The translations under genes and the position numbers were made by a program. Positions 44,540 to 55,331 of a stretch of DNA of 64,000 nucleotides are shown piece by piece. Numbering within the stretch: position 1 is the stretch's first letter; the number at the start of each line of letters is the position of its first letter. The notes below the pieces were generated by a model. It saw only the letters and a list, made by a program, of their open reading frames with translations, had not been told where the DNA came from and searched no databases. The stretch comes from Amoebophrya sp. A120 (taxonomy: Eukaryota; Sar; Dinophyceae; Syndiniales; Amoebophryaceae). The DNA lies in NCBI GenBank assembly GCA_905178155.1, contig CAJINV010000003.1:2681740-2745739 (forward strand). The letters are read 5' to 3'.

Positions 44540-47500
44540 TCAGCACCCAAGATATGCAAGTGCTTCGTTGAGTTCTTTTTCCGTGGCCACCTTCTCTTTC
44601 TCCTCTGCGCTCAGTTCGCTTTTCTCCTTCAGCTTTTCGATTTGCGTCAACTTCTTCTTCAAAGCTTTGGCTTTCTTCTGTTTCTGCTCGTCATCATGGA
44701 TCGCCATCACCTCCTCAAGCAACGGTTTCTTATTCGGGAGGACTTCGGCCGCAGTAACAGAAGCCTGCTCGGGCACTTGCTGTTCTTTCTGTTTTTCGTT
44801 TGTTCGCGAAGATGGAGAGAACTCAGCTTCCGCTGGTGGCTGCTGTGTCTGCTTTGGTTCCTTCTTGGCCTTTGGTTTGTTTTTTGCGGCAGCTTTAGTA
44901 CCACTAGGCCCTCCGCCGGCGGGCTCGATTTTTACGTTCCGCAAATGAGGCGGCACATATGCTTTTTTCATGTGTTCCGGCACGCCGTTGGAAGTAGACA
45001 AACCCTTGCCAGCCGTTTCATCCCCCAGCTTCTTCGCGGCAATAATCACAGCTTCTGGAAAAACAACGCTGGTGAGATCGGTCATGTCCGTTTTTTTCCA
45101 GTCACTTCCGGTGACACAATCTGCGAAGGTTATGCCATACAGCTGGTCGTCGGCTTCGAGCGGCTTTACGGCACCCGTAGACACATCAGCCGTGGCAGCG
45201 GTGGAGCTACCACTGTCAAGTGTCAACCCTCCCGCGAAGTCGTACAAGCGAAATGAGCATTCGGAGCGAATTATCAAATGTAAAAATGTCTGGGTCTGGA
45301 ACATTGCTGGGTTTGTCATGCATATTTTGCATGAGTCCTCGTGTCGGTGATGCATGCCCTAGCATCACAGATTTTTTGAGGGCTTCTTGATGCCTACTCC
45401 ACATGACAAATGCCGTCGCCGCGTAGCAAAAATCACACTCCTTTTGCTGGTCATGCAATACAGATTTTTCTAGATTCCAAAGACAGCATCACAAGTTCCA
45501 ACCTTCCAGACCCAGACATATTTGCAATGCATACGAATGCGTGGAGCCAGCGTGCTGCACAGAACGGAGAGTCCGAAACGGTGTATGGCGTTCTCAAACG
45601 TTACATTCTCAACTTTTACATGAATTTGTCATGCAAGAGCACCTTAAGCCGGCAGATGATCGAGCTGCTTCGCATCACAAATTTCGGGAGGGCTAGACAG
45701 CATGTAAATCTGCGCCAAACTTGTAATGCAAAAGGCGCCATCTTCCCCCCTTCACTTTTGCCAGTCTTGCATTACAAATTCATGGAACAATTGAGAATGT
45801 AACGTTTGAGAACGCCATACGGTCATACTCGATGTTTGTGCAGCGGTTGAAGTTGGCCGTGCGAATGCTCTATGCATTGCAAAAGGAAAAATATCGCTAC
45901 CGGAATCGGGCTAGCACTAACAGGAACAATCGCATAAACAAGTGTTTTGAAGAAAAACCATCCAACAAGGCGGGGCGGGGGCAACGTCATGCAAATTCAA
46001 GTAAGAAAGCAGATGCAGTAGATCCATCTGATTCTGATCCCATGCGCGACTGCCATTCTTTCTAAGAGTTAAAGTAGGACACCACCAGCACGATATTTAT
46101 ACTTTTGCACAGGATATTTTCGAGAACTGGGGTGGCTTTTTCGTGCCATGGTTCGCGTTGTGGTAAAAGTCCAGGTCCCCGGCGAGATTCCCCAGCCCAG
46201 CAAGGACGAAGTGATCCCCGGATGGCGACCACGCGATGTGGTTCCGGCGCAGGGACTTGTCAGGCACGATCTGCTGCAGGGTTTTCGACGGGTTGGCCCC
46301 GGAAATTAACGACAGCGAACAAGGCAAGGTACGCCCCTCGAGCACCAGAAACTCGTTTCGCCGCGGATTCCACGCGGCGGTTTGGATTTCCCCGAGATTC
46401 ACGGGCCCACTACTTGTTTCGGAGCAAGACAAGTGAAAGAGCGTCGTGGCGCCGTAGTAGCTGTTTTAATTTTACTATGCAAGTTCTTGCTATTGCTACT
46501 GCTCCTTTTCAGTCTTTGTCATATCGTACTTGCTTACGCACCAGTGGCACATTGTTGATGCTCCCAGCAATCCTTACACTTTCAGTGTACCTGTAGAAAA
46601 TCTGAGTCGTGGTGGAAGTAACTTCTTTAAACTTCCAGTCGTACTACATAGATCATAAGTACCTTGTCTCGCAATCCAGTGAGTCGCCCTTGGTGTAATC
46701 TTGCCCACTGAATACCAACACCGCTGCTGGGAGCTTGCTCATGTTCCAGCGAAGCAATACGGATGAGGCATTGTAGAAGGATTTTGAGCTCACGGGGCGC
46801 TGCAGCGCGGCATTTGTGTCTGCGGTCAGCTCGAACAAGCTTACCTTACCCGGTTGGGCCTTCGCCTCAGGGACGAACGCCGCGACAAAGAAACGCGACT
46901 GCTGGTCCGCGGCTGGGCTTTCGCCACCCTCTTCCTCTAGAAGGGACCGGATTGTCGCTGCTGTGGCCGGAAGCAAATGGGAACCGGGGCTGGAAAAGTT
47001 GTTTTTGGATACGTAGAAGGGACAGGCGTCGCTTTGGGTCGAGGCGGTGCAGCCGAGCACGCCGTTCGATATTTCGAATTGCGATATGTTCGGAAGCGCC
47101 AGCTTTTTTCGATTCAGGTCGGACTGGAAGGCTTGGCTGACCTCTTCCCCGGTTGGAAGCCCGGAGGCTGCGCCAGCGTCACCTACGATGAAAGTGGATT
47201 CGCGAACAGTTTTCTGTTTAACGAAGACCTAGACCGACGGGGATGGGTGAGCGTGAGCCATCTGGTGGATTGCATGCATGATTGAGATTGACTAGAAGTA
47301 GGTTGCTTGATGTGTAAAAATCATAAAAAAACTACGCTACGTGGTCGTGGGGGAGCGAAAAAGAGAAGAACCCCAGGAGAACTTGTACCTGTAGTGCGTT
47401 TCTTCCAAAACGTCTTGCAGAGAGTTAGGGATCGCAAGTCCACTACATTGAGGCCGTTCCCGACGGCACGACAGCAGAACTCCTCGCCGGCCGAGAGTTT

Positions 47501-47977
47501 CCATGCGGGCCAATTCAACGAGGGCTTTAGAGTCTGGATGGTGCAGCCGTCAACGCAAACGGCTTCACTCTTGGCCCAGTCCAAATACCACAAGTTCGCG
47601 TTATTTCCACCGCTTTTCACGTAGTGCTCGTACGTCGCGATGAAGTTCCCCAACGGTGAAAAATATGCTTCGACGACCCCTCGCTGTTTCTCGTTTTTTA
47701 CTTGTGGTCTGAGTTCGATCATCTGCAAGGCTTCTGAAGTCGTTTTTGCGTAAATGCGCATGAGCGGCTCGTCGTTGGTGCTGTCCCCGGAAGATTTTCG
47801 CTCCTTCTTGCCGAGAATGGCGTAGCGACCGCAGTTTTCAGCGTAGACTACACACCGCGCAGCGCTGTCAACGCGCATCTTCCCGTTGGCACAATCGTGC
47901 GGCTCAGGTGGTCCATGATCCTCCGTCGCCCCATCCGCGAAAATGCCACGGCTTTTTGACAACCCGAACAACTTCAT
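44540..47977 (-). CDS. EIF2A: Eukaryotic translation initiation factor 2A
   Basis: Beta-propeller initiation factor that can deliver Met-tRNA to 40S subunits in a GTP-independent way. Exons 47977-47389, 47182-46663, 46460-46117, 45865-45820, 45578-45534 and 45266-44540 total 756 residues, all in phase. Diagnostic stretches: AYFSPLGNFIATYEHY, WKLSAGEEFCCRAVGNGLN, SYYGATTLFHLSC, IQTAAWNPRRNEFLVLEG, IAWSPSGDHFVLAGLGNLAG, ANFNRCTNIEYDRF, CSTLAPRIRSECSFRLYDF, HMKKAYVPPHLRN and the charged C-terminal helix ELSAEEKEKVATEKELNEAL. These follow the order of animal eIF2A. Two introns are GT-AG; three inserted elements sit back to back in the last propeller blades. Insertions in the first half make it longer than the human protein. 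Confidence 0.93.
45272..45533. mobile_element. Introner-like element, family A, in eIF2A
   Basis: 262 bp. Ends TATCAAATGTAAAAATGTCT and CAGACATATTTGCAATGCATA. Exact duplicate CGAAT at 45267-45271 and 45534-45538. Removal joins STLAPRIR to SECSFRLYDF, a conserved eIF2A block. Confidence 0.94.
45584..45819. mobile_element. Introner-like element, family B, in eIF2A
   Basis: 236 bp. Ends TATGGCGTTCTCAAACGTTA and TAACGTTTGAGAACGCCATA are perfect inverses. Duplicate CGGTG (45579-45583) versus CGGTC (45820-45824). Removal joins CTNIEYDR to FGLSVLC. Confidence 0.93.
45871..46116. mobile_element. Introner-like element, family A-prime, in eIF2A
   Basis: 246 bp. Ends TATGCATTGCAAAAGGAAAA and TATACTTTTGCACAGGATA are a diverged inverted pair. 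Flanks TGCTC (45866-45870) and TTTTC (46117-46121) match at three of five positions. Removal joins PPQFS to IRTANFNRC in frame. The oldest-looking of the three in this gene. Confidence 0.8.
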
Positions 47978-49019
47978 TTTTCGGTCCGTCTCACGCCGAA
48001 TATATCACGTAGGCGTAGTACCCAAATGTGGGGCCAAAGACAAAATCTTCAATAGACAGCGATAATGTGAATGTGATGAATCTGCATGTGGTGTATACAG
48101 TTACTCAGCATGAAATGAATCTACGATCTCACTTAATACACATCCTTCACATGATTTATTTTTTTTTAATCACAAATCACCAAAAACTAAAACACAGGGG
48201 CCTGGAGTGTTTCTAACAGAGAGAATCATCAAAGCTCAGAAGGAGCTAGGTGGGCGAAATTCGGCATCGAAGTTTCTAAATCAAATCGGCAAGTAGACAG
48301 AGCGCCGGCAGAAGCTGGAACTCCCTCGTCTTGCAGGGAACCAACGAAAAAATTACGCGATCCCACTGCTGTTCTTAGTGTTCTCCGCTAGTTAGATCTC
48401 GTTGTATTAAACAAGGATCTGTCTGGATCAGGGTCGTTCAATCCGAGAGACCGGGACAGAAGGGAGCAAAGAAAGGTACTACATAAGCGTGACCGTGAGT
48501 TGCCTTTTCGTACGCCTTTGTCTTTGCATACACCACAATCCAATTGCGGCACAGAAGCTTGTTGCTGTTGAAGATATTCCGTCGAACGCAACAATCGCAA
48601 ATCGCGAATACAGGTCCGCCTCAGGAATTCCATGCGTTTAGGCTGCTTCCCCAGCTTCCTAGTATCTTTCTATGTCATAGGTTGGGTATCGCGGCCACGA
48701 CTGGCGTAGAGTTGTTGAAGACGCACATTTAAGGAAATCATTTTGGAGCAGGTTTCTTCTTGTACGAGGTACCCGTTCTCACACGCAACGTGATCATATT
48801 CATTTATCTTCCTGTTTGCTTTATATCTGTGGCGCTTTAGCATCGCCTTCTTCTTGATCCTTCATCAGTCGCTATATGTTTTTCCAAGGGCGAGGGGGGG
48901 GAGAAGACGGTAAAAAAAAGCTACCATCAACGAGGAACTGGAACTCTGCGTGTCTCGCAAAATAAACCGGCAACCCATGGTGCAGAGTCAGCGAGGTTGT
49001 AATGATTGACACTTTCTTG
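47978..49019. other. Intergenic region between eIF2A and cyclophilin
   Basis: No frame of note. A run of T near 48160 and a G-run near 48893. It should hold the eIF2A promoter side and the cyclophilin 3' flank. Confidence 0.45.
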
Positions 49020-50092
49020 TTAGGCATCCTGCTTCACTTCCCCGCAGTCTTCTATGACAACTTTCTTGCTGGGCCGTCCACCATTGTCGCCGCACGCTTC
49101 CATCTGCTTCACGATGTCGAAGCCATCGACAACCTCGCCGAAGACACAATGAGCCCCGTCCAGGTGCGGCGTAGGGACGGTGGTGATGAAAAACTGGGAT
49201 CCATTTGTGTTTGGGCCCGCGTTATCAAATGCAAAAATGTCTGGGTCTGGAAGATTCTAAGACTTGTCATGCATGGTTTGCATGCGCCATCCATGATGTC
49301 TGTGATGCATGCCCTAGCATCACAGGTTTTTTGAGGGATTCTTGATGCCTATTCCGCATGACAAATGCCCTCTCCGCGTAGCAAAAATTAGAATCCTTTT
49401 GCTGCTCATGCAACACAAATTTTTGAGACATCCAAGTGCAGCATCACAAGTTCCAATCTTCCAGACCCAGACATTTTTACATTTGATACGCGTTCGCCAT
49501 TGACAGAAGGCCTGGCTTCGTGTGCTTCAACTTGAAATTCTCATCCCGAAATTTCATCCCGTAAATGCTCTCACCGCCTGAAATGTCAGAAACAAGGCGC
49601 TACTACGAGCTTTTCGAAATTAAAATTCAAACACAACAGGGCGAAATAAAGTAGACGTCGCAAGGGTAACAAATCTAAGTAGCTTGTTCCATCATGACAT
49701 AGACATACGACAGAAGATGACGAAGATAAGACCAGATTTTTTACACCACAAAGTCAGATATTAATCGAAAGAACAATATATTATCAGTCGTGCTACTTAC
49801 ATGCACATATGTTCATACCGGTTCCATTTCCACGAGTGAAGTCGCCGCCTTGACACATGAAATTAGGAATGATGCGATGAAATTTCGACCCCTTGAAGTG
49901 TAGCGGTTTCCCGCTCTTGCCCATGCCCTTGTCGCCGATACAGAGAGATCGGAAATTCTCCGCTGTCTTTGGCACTGTGTCCGCAAACAGTTCGAACAAA
50001 ATGCGCCCCGCCTTGGATCCACCAATGGAGACATCGAAAAAAACTTGCGGGTTGGCTGCAGCCTGTTTGAAAAAACGACTGTGGAACAACAT
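49020..50092 (-). CDS. Cyclophilin-type peptidyl-prolyl isomerase
   Basis: Catalyses cis-trans isomerisation of Xaa-Pro bonds. Exons 50092-49819, 49577-49489 and 49217-49020 give 186 residues. Active-site motifs follow the family closely: [133 protein letters not shown]. The catalytic Arg (FHRIIP), Phe/Met/Gln (FMCQGGDF), the cyclosporin-contacting Trp position (His here: [11 protein letters not shown]) and QFFIT are present; a His instead of Trp usually lowers cyclosporin affinity. One GT-AG intron; one inserted element splits MANA from [10 protein letters not shown]. An N-terminal extension of about 15 residues precedes the domain; a good TTTTTTCAAACAG acceptor inside it means the true first exon could lie elsewhere. 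Confidence 0.93.
49223..49488. mobile_element. Introner-like element, family A, in cyclophilin
   Basis: 266 bp. Ends TATCAAATGCAAAAATGTCT and AGACATTTTTACATTTGATA. Exact duplicate CGCGT at 49218-49222 and 49489-49493. It interrupts the near-invariant [14 protein letters not shown] stretch exactly after MANA. No GT-AG reading of the junction exists. Confidence 0.96.
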
Positions 50093-50238
50093 TGTATCGA
50101 CTGCGGACAACTCCGATTGCGGAAAATGAAACACGACCAAGAATCAACTGATAAGGTGGAACCTACTTAAACTTATGTTGGCTATGACCAGATCAATTCA
50201 AGCGCCTGGGCAACGAGGATCACATCAGAGACACAAAC

Positions 50239-50282
50239 AATTAGCAGTGAGAGGGGGAGCTGAAATCGCTGCGGGCCTGATC
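50239..50282. repeat. Direct repeat bounding a 1.5-kb block, left copy
   Basis: A 44-bp sequence starting AATTAGCAGTGAGAGG and ending GCTGCGGGCCTGATC, repeated at 51709-51752 with two mismatches in the same orientation. Confidence 0.85.
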
Positions 50283-51708
50283 CCGTCTACATCAACATGG
50301 CGTCATGCCCAACCCGAAACCCCGCAGGACACTAAAAAGCCAACTTCTTGAGCATTCACTGAGCCCACCAGGTACCTACGCGACCGGTTCCCGGAACCCC
50401 AATGCCGGCCGGGCTGTCACCCATGGCAGAGAACGCGACAACAGCTAGCAGAAGTGCTAGAAAGTCAATGTCTTCCGAACCCCAACTCGCCAAATAAGCC
50501 AGCAACTAGCTGGAAATAGTTCCCTGCAAGCCAACGAAATGCTGTGAAGACCACGTCCGTCCCAGTAGGGCGCCCTCGCTACACACCCAACTCGCGGCCA
50601 TCCGCGCGATGCTATCCACCCGCGCAACAACCTAACCGCGGTGACATAAAGTGACTTGCTTAGGACAAATAGGGAGGACGCGTTCCAACCGAGTGTATGC
50701 ATTGCAAACGCCAAACGGGCTGAAACGCCTGCCCTTTCGCCGCCTATACCCTAGTCCTGCCGTCCCGCAGCTCGCCTACCAGGCCGCAGCGGCAATAATT
50801 TGCACAAACCTAGCCTGGAACCTGCCCAACCAGACCCTCGCTACGATCTCGCTACCGCCATCACCTCAGAGAGAAGTTGCAAAAGCTGAAATTTCCAGCG
50901 GCCCGGGGATGTGCCAACAAGGCCACGCGCCAAGAAAAAGTATAAGTTCCAAGGCTTCCTCCCGTTTTCCCAAACAGCAGCGCTTTCCTTGCCTCCTGCA
51001 AGCTGCAGTCAACAGGTCGTCCACTGTCCTAGACCTAATCCATGCGCGTCGCCTGAAGCGACCGCTTCCTGAATATGCTACTCCGGCACCATAACCTCCT
51101 CCAAGGGGCCTAGCCTAGTATTTGTACAACCTTGGCGGATTCTCCCACCATGCTCCACCACCCACTACCATTCCTTGACCTTGTGGCCCCAAATCACCGA
51201 GATTAAAGACTGTACCAACCAAGCCAAAACCCAAACAATGTGGGTACTTTAGAGAGGCGGCCCGGGCTACCTCTGCCTTCCTGAAGCCGCAGCCGGTCGT
51301 GTGCCCCGGAGAGGCCCCATACTTGTTCTTTAAAAGACAGCCACGCCCCTTTATTTCTCAATGTGGTGCTCCGAAAAGTGGAGGTGCCTACCTACCCTAT
51401 CCGAACCAGAGCAAAATGAACGATCCCAACCCCCAGTCCGACCTCCTCCCGGGACTGGGTCCAGTTGTCGCACCTACCGAGGCATGTCAGCCTTAGTGCC
51501 ATCAGGAGAGCCCACCTCGGCCCCCAGTCAACCGCGACTGGGTCCAGCCGATCGAAATAACATTCCATGGCACGACCCCCGCCTTGATGCGGGTCCAGTC
51601 CTAGTCGTGCCGCCGTGCATTAGCTTACCAGGGATCTGCTAGCCCTTTCTATCTAGTCGTAGAACTTTCCGTCACTTACTCGAAAATGATGCACCGGGGT
51701 GCATCGGT

Positions 51709-51752
51709 AATTAGCAGTGAGAGGAGGAACTGAAATCGCTGCGGGCCTGATC
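51709..51752. repeat. Direct repeat bounding a 1.5-kb block, right copy
   Basis: Second copy of the 44-bp repeat at 50239, with two mismatches. The 1.4 kb between the copies is GC-rich and apparently non-coding, as expected for a small non-autonomous element or a segmental duplication. Confidence 0.85.
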
Positions 51753-53024
51753 ATCTTCATGCAGACGATGGAACTACAGGAATGGGACGGCAAGGAGCTG
51801 CTTGTTTGTCAAAGGCAAGCCCGCGGAAAAAAAAAGAACCGTCTCGGTCTCTTCGGATCTCGTCATAAATAAATCATAGTAGTTTTGTTTTGTTGCCGAG
51901 GAGTGGGAAAGGGGATGAAGGCAGCAAAAACAAAAAGAAAAGTCAGAACAAGTGATCGGGAAAATCGGGGGCACGAGCTTTCGACACAGACACGGGCATC
52001 CTGCTTGGTTCCAGATCAACGTCTACGTTTTTATACATTTTCGATTTGCAGTTCTTTGTTCAATCCAGTTCGAAGAACGGCAGTTCATGCCGTGAGGAAC
52101 AAGTTGTGCCTCAAATTCGCAATTCATCGTCCGCTCGGATACGGAACGAGCAAGGCTTGTGAACACTGTTAATATTGTCGTCAACCGTTCCTGTTTTTCT
52201 TTCGATTTCGGGCGTCCTTCACGATCACGCCAAGAACCTTGTTGGAATATCTTAAAATTCAATATGCGTTTCTTTTGCGGTATTGGCGTAATGTTCGACA
52301 TGTTCTGCCATAGACCTCTTGAAATAAGTACAATGCAGAATTGATGTGAGAACTGAACATTGGACATTTTCGGGCCTCGGAAAATTGATGCCATGCCCAG
52401 GCATGGAAAGAAAGAAAGTACAATGCAGCGCTAGCTTCTAATCAAATCTTCCTATGAAATACAACGAAAACATTTTACAAGAATATAACGAGGCGCCTCG
52501 CTTTCTGCGTACAAACACTTTATTATATGGCTATCGAAAGAGTAAATATGTCGCGCTGCGTCGTGACGGCACAATCTAATACAAGAGTAGGAACGTGCGT
52601 ATTCTATGTGGATTCGTTTTTCCGGTTGCAAAAGTGAACCGATGACGAGGCAGAGTCGGTCCTGTCCCAGGCCCTTCACCTTCTTATCTATTAGCTTCAG
52701 TTGTACATCAAAACCCTTTGTGTACTAGTACAGCTCCCCCTTCATTCGGTGAAGAAATTCGAATGGTAAATTGTAATTCGCTTTCGCAGGTCGCTGCCTC
52801 TGCTGAAATAGTCTGCCGTCGGCGCTCAGCATGTCTTTTCATCTTCAAGGAGTCACCGAAGTGTGTGTGAATTCGAAAAGACATAGAGCGCGATGGCATA
52901 CGCATATCCGAGAGAAGAAGCAACACGTATAATAATGCCTTTTTTAGGTTTCTTTTGGTAGCTATCGATTCCTACTTGATAGAAGCCGTGGAGTTTATTC
53001 TTTGGTAGTTAGTAAGTACGATAT

Positions 53025-55331
53025 CTACTGCAGAGTGCAAGCTGAGCGGTTATGGTTGCGCAGCGCCTCTAGCTCCAGTGAAAGCTGCAACACGCGGTCT
53101 CGCCAGATACTCGTCGCATTTTCGCTGTTTGTGGTCTCAGGATCAAGTTGTAGATCTTCGGTGCGGATTCTTCGTGTCGTTGAGCATGAAGGTGATTTGT
53201 TTCGCTTGTTTGAGACTCGAGAGTCTTGTATTTGTTGTCGAAGTTGTAAATGCTCACTGTCAGAATCAGAAATCTCGTGGTCCCTCTCCGTGGAAAGAAA
53301 CATATACGGCGGGGGTTCATGTTGAGGCTCTGGTTTCAAATGCGAATTCTGTGCAAGAACGACGCGCTCCCGAATAAGAGCAAAGCGGTCCCATTCCAGT
53401 TGTGCAACCCGAAAGGCGTGTACGCAGTCGTGTGTGTCGCGACGCCGGCTCGCCGACTCCGCGTCGCGCCAACGCCGCCGCGCCTGTTCCCCAGCGGGGC
53501 TCGCGCACCACAGGGCTTTTCTCAAAGCTTGTCGGTCCACAGCGGACAGAAGCCGTTGCGGTTCTTTGGTTACCTCCGCTTCTGCGTCGTCCAGCTGCTC
53601 ATTGGAAGCAGGGCCACCAGAGCAAGGTTCGTGGCTCATTCTTTGATCTCTCGCACACAAGAAGATGAATTTGTCTTTTTTCCTTTTCTTGCACCTCCGA
53701 TTGCAAAAAGCACCACGGCCGAGCCGCAAGAAAGTTGGTGCTTCAGCGAACAAATCGCTCCAGGTTGTTCTCAGCGTTCCCTGATCATGTGACGATAGGC
53801 AACAACCGCGAGAGGAGCAACAGGTGTCGTGCTGGCGTTCTTCCGTCCGTGGGCTGGGAGTTGCATCGTCGAGATTATCGCACAGCATGCCTTCTTGCGG
53901 CGGAAGTTGCAGTGAATCAAACACGACGACAGCACGTGGTGATGCTCCTTCTCCTTCGGGGACTGGGTCGCTGATACTCGGGAAATATTTTATTTCGGGC
54001 ATGTAATAGGTGGGGATGGGCGAGTGCGTTGGGGTCGCTCCCGTCAAGTCCATGTAGTTCAGATCGCTGCCAAAAGACGAGGAGGTCCCAATGCTGCTCA
54101 TGCCAGAGCCCACGCCTGTGCTAATATCGTCTTCAGGGCAAGTGGGCGGCGAAGTAGGTGAAGATGCGTCTGAAGATGCCAACTGGGGCGGCGCGTGGGT
54201 TGCAGAGACAAGAAGTCGCTTGTTACTACTCTTCATGCTCCGATCTTCTCGATGGTTGTTCCCTGAGAGATGAATATGGGATGACGGCAAACAACTCGGG
54301 GCGGGCTGCGAATCGGATCCCCCTCCGGCCGATCTGTCCTTGCGGCAACGAATACCGGGTGAGAAAATTCGGTTCTCGACGTGCTGGTCACCTACTTTGG
54401 CGAGAGATGGCTCATCTGCAGCTGTACTGCCCTCCATGACGGTGATCTTCGGGGTAGGGAGGGCAAGTCCAGGATTGAGATCCGCCTCGGCAGTAACGGC
54501 GTTTGTGCTTTCCACGCCGTGGTCCTCGGTACTAGCGTACGACGCGCTCCTGGAGATTTCTTGGGCAAGAATAGCACGAGAACTGCTTTCGACTCCTCGG
54601 AGGTTTTGGTTTATCTTTTCGAAATAGTGCCACTCGTGTTGCGCAACCGCGAGATCCGAAGCCGCGGCGTCGACCTGGGCGGTGTAGTATTTCTGGAGGA
54701 GATTCAAGGCCGATGCAGAGCTCACCATGCGCCAGGAGGCGAAGCTTCCGCTCAGGGGATTCGCGAAGAGCGAGCCCGCATCGAGTCCCGTTTCGTGCAA
54801 CAGAAGGCGCAGCAAGCACAGGAGGGCGGCCTCGTCCCCGACCAAGACTTTCCCCTCGTCATCCTCGATCTCCTCAGGAAGGAGCGTATCTCTCGTAGAC
54901 CTATCTGCCGGTAAACATTTTTTTCGTACTGGGATCTTAATAATACGATCAGCTGGTGCACCTGCATGTACTCGTACCGCCGTTGCAGAACATGTGGCTC
55001 CTCCACGGGAAAGAAATGATGACAAAAGTAGCGCACCAACCGTGAGCACAAGGTAGTACGGTAGAAGTGCACTCAGCAGGCCGCGGCGCTGCGTGCGGCG
55101 AGCCGATGTATCTGCGCTGCAGCTGCCTGGGGAGATGCTGAGTAGTATGTTGGAGGTCCATGATGAAATTTGTGAAACATAACCCGGACCACGACCACAG
55201 GTGCCATCAGGAAAGAACTTCTGGCGCTGTCGACTTTTCGTTTTGGCATTGTCTCTCCCGGAGGCGATAAAGCCACTTCTTTTTTGTCGTGTAACAGCAA
55301 AGACGCTACACATTTTGATAATCAGCTCCAT
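53025..55331 (-). CDS. Intronless 768-residue protein with one membrane span and an internal duplication
   Basis: A single open frame from ATG 55331 (MELIIKMCSVFAVTRQ) to 53025. A hydrophobic segment SALLPYYLVLTVGALLLSSF near residue 95 is a likely signal-anchor. Two regions resemble each other: near residue 225, DLAVAQHEWHYFEKIN followed by SRAILAQE, and near 655, AFRVAQLEWDRFALIRE followed by RVVLAQN. Each is preceded by an AlaLeu-rich helix (SASALNLLQKYY; RQALRKALWCAS). The middle is Ser/Pro-rich and probably disordered. I recognise no family. The absence of introns and elements over 2.3 kb is unusual here and could mean a retroposed origin, high expression, or chance. Confidence 0.75.
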   Translation of the reverse strand: MELIIKMCSVFAVTRQKRSGFIASGRDNAKTKSRQRQKFFPDGTCGRGPGYVSQISSWTSNILLSISPGSCSADTSARRTQRRGLLSALLPYYLVLTVGALLLSSFLSRGGATCSATAVRVHAGAPADRIIKIPVRKKCLPADRSTRDTLLPEEIEDDEGKVLVGDEAALLCLLRLLLHETGLDAGSLFANPLSGSFASWRMVSSASALNLLQKYYTAQVDAAASDLAVAQHEWHYFEKINQNLRGVESSSRAILAQEISRSASYASTEDHGVESTNAVTAEADLNPGLALPTPKITVMEGSTAADEPSLAKVGDQHVENRIFSPGIRCRKDRSAGGGSDSQPAPSCLPSSHIHLSGNNHREDRSMKSSNKRLLVSATHAPPQLASSDASSPTSPPTCPEDDISTGVGSGMSSIGTSSSFGSDLNYMDLTGATPTHSPIPTYYMPEIKYFPSISDPVPEGEGASPRAVVVFDSLQLPPQEGMLCDNLDDATPSPRTEERQHDTCCSSRGCCLSSHDQGTLRTTWSDLFAEAPTFLRLGRGAFCNRRCKKRKKDKFIFLCARDQRMSHEPCSGGPASNEQLDDAEAEVTKEPQRLLSAVDRQALRKALWCASPAGEQARRRWRDAESASRRRDTHDCVHAFRVAQLEWDRFALIRERVVLAQNSHLKPEPQHEPPPYMFLSTERDHEISDSDSEHLQLRQQIQDSRVSNKRNKSPSCSTTRRIRTEDLQLDPETTNSENATSIWRDRVLQLSLELEALRNHNRSACTLQ

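Larger units (their letters stand above)
50093..53024. other. Long intergenic region with a GC-rich block
   Basis: No convincing gene. From 50160 to 51760 the sequence is GC-rich with Pro-rich chance frames on the plus strand (50651-51094, 51299-51496). From 51780 to 53020 it is AT-rich with short frames only. The GC-rich part is delimited by direct repeats (separate entry). Internal near-repeats include GACTGGGTCCAG at about 51461 and 51536. Confidence 0.45.

Noticed and set aside
31031-49488. Repeated units of about 262 bp considered as a CRISPR array or tandem satellite
   Set aside because: Copies are dispersed through exons of unrelated genes, bounded by inverted ends and target duplicates, and the genome is eukaryotic.
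50651-51094. Plus-strand Pro-rich frame of 147 codons
   Set aside because: Lies in the GC-rich block between direct repeats, has no start context, domain or splice support, and runs against the strand of all confident genes.
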